From NCBI GenBank assembly GCA_038496675.1, contig CM076660.1, positions 18,566,396-18,630,395 on the forward strand: a DNA stretch of 64,000 bases. Reading direction: 5' to 3'. A model generated the notes under the pieces. It had not been told where the DNA came from. It saw nothing but the letters and a program-made list of their open reading frames with translations, and ran no database searches. Positions 61,401 to 64,000 of this stretch are shown piece by piece (within the stretch, counting starts at the first letter, position 1; every line of letters begins with the position of its first letter). Both the position numbers and the translations under genes were made by a program. Origin of the DNA: Rachycentron canadum. Lineage: Eukaryota; Chordata; Actinopteri; Carangiformes; Rachycentridae.

Positions 61401-64000
61401 TAAAGTGAGGCTACCAGCAACAAATACTGATCAACTAACAGTATAACTTAAAGGGAAGCCGTATAAGACCTTATGAGGCTGTAGACAGAGCAGTTCATAC
61501 TAAATCAGTGCAGCACTGGTTTAACACTCTCTTCCTTCAAATCTGACAGCTTTGACAAACTAATGCACACTGATGGAAATTATGACACTAGCTTCGGTCA
61601 ACATGGGCTCAAATGGCTGAACATAACCAAGGTTGATTAAGTTGAGCACAAATTGTTCAGGGATCCAGAAGATGTCAGTGACTTTATATGTAGTCTAGAC
61701 CTATTTGATATATAACCTGCACCTTTTCAGTATGATTCTTTTATTACATGCAGTGACGTTTTATGGGTGAATTAGACACCTCTGACCAGACTCAGCTATA
61801 CTCACAGCAGATATTGTACTGTATATTTTTGTGTTGAAGAGTCAACTAATTCAAAAAACAGGTGAGTGTTGGGGCTGACCTGCTGCCTCCTGCAGTACGC
61901 TGGCTCCTGGTCTTGTCTCAGGAACTCTTCAATGGACACCAGGCGGGTATTCTCTTGCTCCTCCTCTACCTCTGACTCCAGCGGTGAAGTGCTGGGGGGT
62001 CGGTGGAGGTTAGTGTCCTGAGGATTAAGGAGGTCTGTGATCGGGGCTTTGGGTGGGGTAGGAATGCGCTCAGGGGTCCCGAGCTTGGCACTGGGGTCCT
62101 CAATGAACTCTGTGATGGATGGGAAAGGACGTATCGTTCCAGGGCTGTCAGTGTCTCTGCGCTGCTCTGACACTGCTGCTGCTGCTGGTACCGGTGCTTG
62201 TGCAGGTGCTGGTGCTGCTACTGGAGATGGTTGAGGTGCTGAAGAGGTGGGGGAGGTCACATTAACCTGAAGATGAGAAAAAGTCGATGCAATACTCTTT
62301 AATTAATCTTATTATTGAAAAATTAAAAAAAAAAAGTTGTGCTCTCATATACAGGAGGATGATTACCATTGGAGTGATGGTGGGGGCCACTGGTAATGTG
62401 GCCTCACACACAGCCAAGGCAGCAGCAGATGAGGAGTTGGCCCAGGCCTTCACATATGAGGCAGATGAGAGAAGACCTTCTGAGTGGAGAACATGAGGAG
62501 GGTTGGCAGCAGCCTCCATTGTGAGGCCAGTGTTGTGTGTGTCCGATGGCAAAGTGTTGGGCAGCATGGAGACTTTGGCAGCAGAGTTTATGTAGGACAA
62601 TGGTGAGGGCATGTTACTGGGACCTATTGGGCTGCAGGGTAGGGGGGGTGGCACAACCGGGGCGGTGATAGCTGGGCCTGCCATGATGGCAGCCAGCTTG
62701 GAGGGCACATTGACTGGCAAAGAGTCACAGGACTCCCCATGGGCGGACATGGTGCGGACAGTGAGCTCTTGAGCTGCCTGCAGGGACTGGATCTGAGAGG
62801 GGCCCAGCAGGGCACTGCCGGCTGTTGGAGAAGACACTTCCAGCACCTTGGATTGGAGAACGACAGGTACATATGTAAAATTCCCCTGTCAAACTGACAG
62901 CAGCACAGTGCTTAAGTGAAACTAATTTCAAACACAAGACTTGGAAATTTCTTACCTTTTTCTTGTCAGCATATATAGTGTATCCAGTGACACGGACTCC
63001 ATTGGAAGTCCCCGCAGCATCTATAGTGACTGGCAGCCAGCTGATGAGGGCAATCCCCGGAGAGGGGCCATGCTCCAGCTGTACATCAAGAGGAGCATCA
63101 GGGGGACCTGCAATGATTAAAAGCATCACACCACAGCCGGGGGCAATAAAAAGATGGAGAAGCATGGTTTTACATTAATACAGGATGAAGTGAATTGCTC
63201 ATATTTAAAATACACTTCTTGGGATAAGAAATAATGATCACAAAGGGTACATGATTTTACCAAGAAAGTTGCCGTCTAACACTCTACAGGGACAGTAAGA
63301 AATGTATAAACCATATACCTGGGTTCCCAGAGTGTGGGCATGAAACTTAAGCACATTTAAATGGTCATTTAGAGAAATACAACTTACATATACTATGACA
63401 CTGTTCATTAGAAATATGCATCTTACATGTGGTTCATTCATGAAAAATTTTCTGACCGGAAGGAGCAGAATGACAATGTCACATTCAAGGTTAGTAACTT
63501 GAATTAAAATGAAACAATCAGTGACACAGTTTTCACCAAAATACCAGACCAGACCTTCACACTCAGCGTCTTTGTTAACATTGATTTCTGATTCTATGTA
63601 AAGATGCAGTGCTTCGTGGTGAGGGCAGAAATATATCAAACTCTGCAGAATATATACTTATATATACAGAATATATACTTCATGATTATCAGAAAAATAT
63701 CAACTGGTCACAGAAACAGATTATTACTTTGCTCTAATTCATGTCATCAGTGGAAGATATTGATCAGTAGGTGTAGCAGAGGAAGTCTTTTTTTCCCCTT
63801 CACAAGCCAATTTGCTTTGGTTATTCAGTGAAGGAAATGTGATTCAGAGCAGCAGCAGCTTTCATTAATAAACTGATGACCTTGTTTGGGAGGTAAAGAA
63901 TAACCACTACTGAATAGATGATGTCTTCATTTGAACTGTGAGAAACAACTGAGTGGTTAACATGTACCTCCAGTAACTGTGCAGGGGTACGGTCGCCTGC
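52160..64000 (-). CDS. tspoap1: TSPOAP1 (RIM-binding protein 1), 3' half of gene
   Basis: TSPOAP1/RIM-BP1 is a large scaffold that links RIM proteins and voltage-gated calcium channels at synaptic release sites; it was also named as a TSPO partner. Exons, in transcript order: >64,000-63,968 (partial), 63,107-62,956, 62,846-62,367, 62,266-61,880, 61,195-61,040, 60,770-59,946, 59,210-59,111, 57,491-57,349, 57,195-57,027, 56,179-56,111, 55,427-55,380, 54,588-54,470, 54,382-54,311, 53,161-53,042 and 52,498-52,160. All are bounded by AG/GT and all phases agree; together they give 1,060 codons including the stop. Domain order is FN3, acidic/proline-rich linker, SH3, short basic Pro-rich peptide, SH3, tail. 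The coiled coil, first SH3 and earlier FN3 domains lie beyond the right edge. RIMBP2 is the paralog; the linker phrases and neighbours favour RIM-BP1. Confidence 0.95.
52793..52827 (-). CDS. tspoap1: tspoap1 candidate alternative 35-nt terminal exon
   Basis: Acceptor GGCCTTGTGCAG|AAGCAG and an excellent donor, GATC|gtaagt, bound a 35-base exon. Entered in phase 0 after ...KKESQ, it reads KQKRTVHFET and stops (TGA at 52,797-52,795). As recalled, human RIM-BP1 also ends with a short basic tail soon after ESQ. The stop lies two bases from the exon junction, so decay of the mRNA is not expected. Expression is unproven. Confidence 0.55.
53042..54588 (-). CDS. tspoap1: tspoap1 exons for the last SH3 domain (SH3-III)
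   Basis: Three exons, 54,588-54,470, 54,382-54,311 and 53,161-53,042. The first starts PSQAAAAVVAAG and opens the domain with RRMVAIFDYDPRESSPNTDI. The second gives AELTFSAGDIIHVFGDMDED and GFFY. The third gives GDLNGHRGLVPSNFLQALPE and a proline tail APPPPEPKKESQ. ALYDY, the acidic RT loop and the SNF/PSNFL motif are all intact. Confidence 0.95.
53630..54030. repeat. Interspersed repeat, 'GTTCAGACCTGG' family
   Basis: ACGTTCAGACCTGGCATCAC, GTGGCCACATTCC and GAAGACGCCAGTTAATGCAG with GGTCTGAACAGG reversed at the right end. It looks like a repeat with inverted ends (TTCAGACCTG / CAGGTCTGAA) inside a tspoap1 intron. Boundaries approximate. Confidence 0.5.
55380..55427 (-). CDS. tspoap1: tspoap1 48-nt exon between SH3 domains
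   Basis: 16 codons, phase 1 to 1, acceptor CATCTCTTCCAG|TGGAGT (strong) and donor CCAAG|gtttgt. It encodes ESAALWEESVDSSSQ, an acidic Ser-rich spacer. Its symmetric phase makes skipping possible. It follows the basic proline peptide directly, much as an AES-type acidic stretch does in human. Confidence 0.78.
56111..56179 (-). CDS. tspoap1: tspoap1 69-nt exon with SH3-ligand-like peptide
   Basis: 23 codons, phase 1 to 1. Acceptor CATAAAG|GCACTC comes after a T26 tract, and the donor is AAAG|gtgtgt. It encodes TRTHAQLPRRPVPPPKPRRS followed by KK. The core PPPKPRRSKK is, as I remember it, also present between the last two SH3 domains of human RIM-BP1, so the exon is real. It fits both SH3-ligand classes (RPVPPPKP and PPPKPR). 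Being a multiple of three, it can be skipped without a frame change. Confidence 0.82.
56207..56232. repeat. Poly-A (26 A), polypyrimidine tract of the 69-nt tspoap1 exon
   Basis: On the minus (transcribed) strand this is T26, located 27 bases before the acceptor of the 56,179-56,111 exon. Confidence 0.9.
57027..57491 (-). CDS. tspoap1: tspoap1 exons for the first C-terminal SH3 domain (SH3-II)
   Basis: Two exons, 57,491-57,349 and 57,195-57,027. Joined they give IRIFVALFPYDPATMSPNPD, EELPFTEGQIIRVYGDKDPD and GFYQGESGGRLGYVPCNMV. The usual SH3 features are present: GFYQGE, GYVPCNMV and the acidic RT-loop. In the ALYDY motif the aspartate position is proline (ALFPYDP), which is unusual. These SH3 domains bind proline-rich motifs in RIM and calcium channels. 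A glutamine-rich tail (RQQLLQQGFLSTA) follows. Confidence 0.95.
57680..57835 (-). repeat. Interspersed repeat, 'AATCGTTAGTTGATTA' family, copy 3
   Basis: TAGCTGCAACAATAGGTTGA, AAATTAATCAGCAACTATTT and TTTGCTGGTTGCAGCTTCTC are the left half of the family, diverged. Confidence 0.5.
58070..58085. repeat. Poly-C run (16 C)
   Basis: G16 on the transcribed strand of a tspoap1 intron; see findings. Confidence 0.95.
59111..59210 (-). CDS. tspoap1: tspoap1 small linker exon
   Basis: 100 bases, phase 0 to 1, acceptor GTTGAGCAG|GAGCCC and donor AAAG|gtcaga. It reads EPSQIPSSEAGPSWGVQAEL and ends QARQIKG. No domain. It fits both neighbours in phase. Confidence 0.85.
59946..60770 (-). CDS. tspoap1: tspoap1 large linker exon
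   Basis: 825 bases, 275 codons, phase 0 to 0, acceptor CCTTATAG|TCATGC and donor CTCTG|gtaaac. It starts SCKLEPPDSDEEVLESILKL, then HSKQLFSIPELTEEEDS, both RIM-BP1 linker landmarks. A His/Pro-rich run follows (HHGPQHHQYHSNPNPHPHVP and PPHHHHFN). Near the end is an acidic DVEYGTDDNEEPMEY box. The apparent start at 60,761 is a TTG codon and not a real start; the exon begins at 60,770. Confidence 0.94.
61040..62266 (-). CDS. tspoap1: tspoap1 linker exons, proline/alanine-rich and acidic
   Basis: Two phase-0 exons, 62,266-61,880 (129 codons) and 61,195-61,040 (52 codons). The first is Pro/Ala-rich, with a low-complexity PVAAPAPAQAPVPAAAAV block, and ends with EEFLRQDQEPAYCRRQQ. The second contains SRSDLSDILEEEEEDLYSDH; the SDLSDI-plus-glutamate run is a landmark of RIM-BP1 linkers. 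Likely disordered. Confidence 0.9.
62367..63107 (-). CDS. tspoap1: tspoap1 exons for a fibronectin III domain and following linker
   Basis: Two exons, 63,107-62,956 and 62,846-62,367. The first encodes PPDAPLDVQLEHGPSPG, LISWLPVTIDAAGTSNG and VTGYTIYADKKK, typical A-to-E strands of an FN3 domain with the core Trp and Tyr. The second closes the domain (VLEVSSPTAGSAL, ELTVRTMSAHGESCDS) and continues into an Ala/Pro/Ser-rich low-complexity linker. FN3 domains of this family are thought to be spacers or protein-binding modules. The match to RIM-BP1 is strong over the domain. Confidence 0.93.
63968..64000 (-). CDS. tspoap1: tspoap1 exon, cut by window edge
   Basis: Minus-strand codons read RRPYPCTVTG and end in phase 1 at a good donor, GGAG|gtacat. 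The next exon completes a glycine and begins PPDAPLDVQLE. Only the last 33 bases are visible. Confidence 0.8.

Noticed and set aside
59919..62496. Plus-strand frames of 65-102 codons over tspoap1 exons
   Set aside because: Antisense shadows of linker exons.

Overview
The window is vertebrate nuclear DNA, almost certainly from a percomorph (spiny-rayed) teleost. Its genes are split by GT-AG introns, its intergenic DNA is AT-rich and full of (CA)n, (GA)n and (GATA)n arrays, and it carries several interspersed repeats that I recognise as very common in percomorph genomes. All identifications come from reading translations, splice phases and motifs by eye; no database was searched.

Layout. 1-29,019 is one long stretch without exons, best read as intron 1 of rnf43 (minus strand); it holds repeats, one 247-base N gap and scattered LEF/TCF-type motifs. 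The first coding exon of rnf43 (signal peptide and start of the extracellular domain) is at 29,020-29,241. hsf5 (minus) follows at 31,757-35,196 in four coding exons, with a Tc1-like transposon relic in its first coding intron and a likely non-coding leader exon ending at 35,643. supt4h1 (plus) is complete in five exons at 36,940-38,350 and encodes the expected 117 residues. 38,351-47,100 is gene-poor and repeat-rich. A complete mir-142 precursor hairpin lies on the plus strand at 48,236-48,321, inside a probable primary transcript. From 52,160 to the right edge the minus strand carries the 3' half of tspoap1 (RIM-binding protein 1): a fibronectin III domain, a long linker, two SH3 domains, two tiny exons between the SH3 domains that encode a proline-rich SH3-ligand-like peptide, and two alternative C-terminal ends.

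The genes are not an operon and do not share one pathway. RNF43 is a membrane E3 ligase that dampens Wnt receptor levels, HSF5 is a germline heat-shock-factor-like DNA-binding protein, SPT4 is half of the DSIF elongation factor, miR-142 is a blood-cell microRNA, and TSPOAP1 is a presynaptic scaffold. They form the block known from human 17q22. The hsf5-rnf43 and supt4h1-mir142 tandem pairs are kept, but here tspoap1 converges on mir142, whereas in human the microRNA lies upstream of the TSPOAP1 promoter.

The most useful observations are features a plain ORF scan misses: the mir-142 hairpin and its candidate promoter, the 69- and 48-nt phase-matched exons of tspoap1, a 35-nt alternative terminal exon of tspoap1, and two competing in-phase donors (GT and GC) in hsf5. 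I saw no convincing sign of a wholly new biological system.
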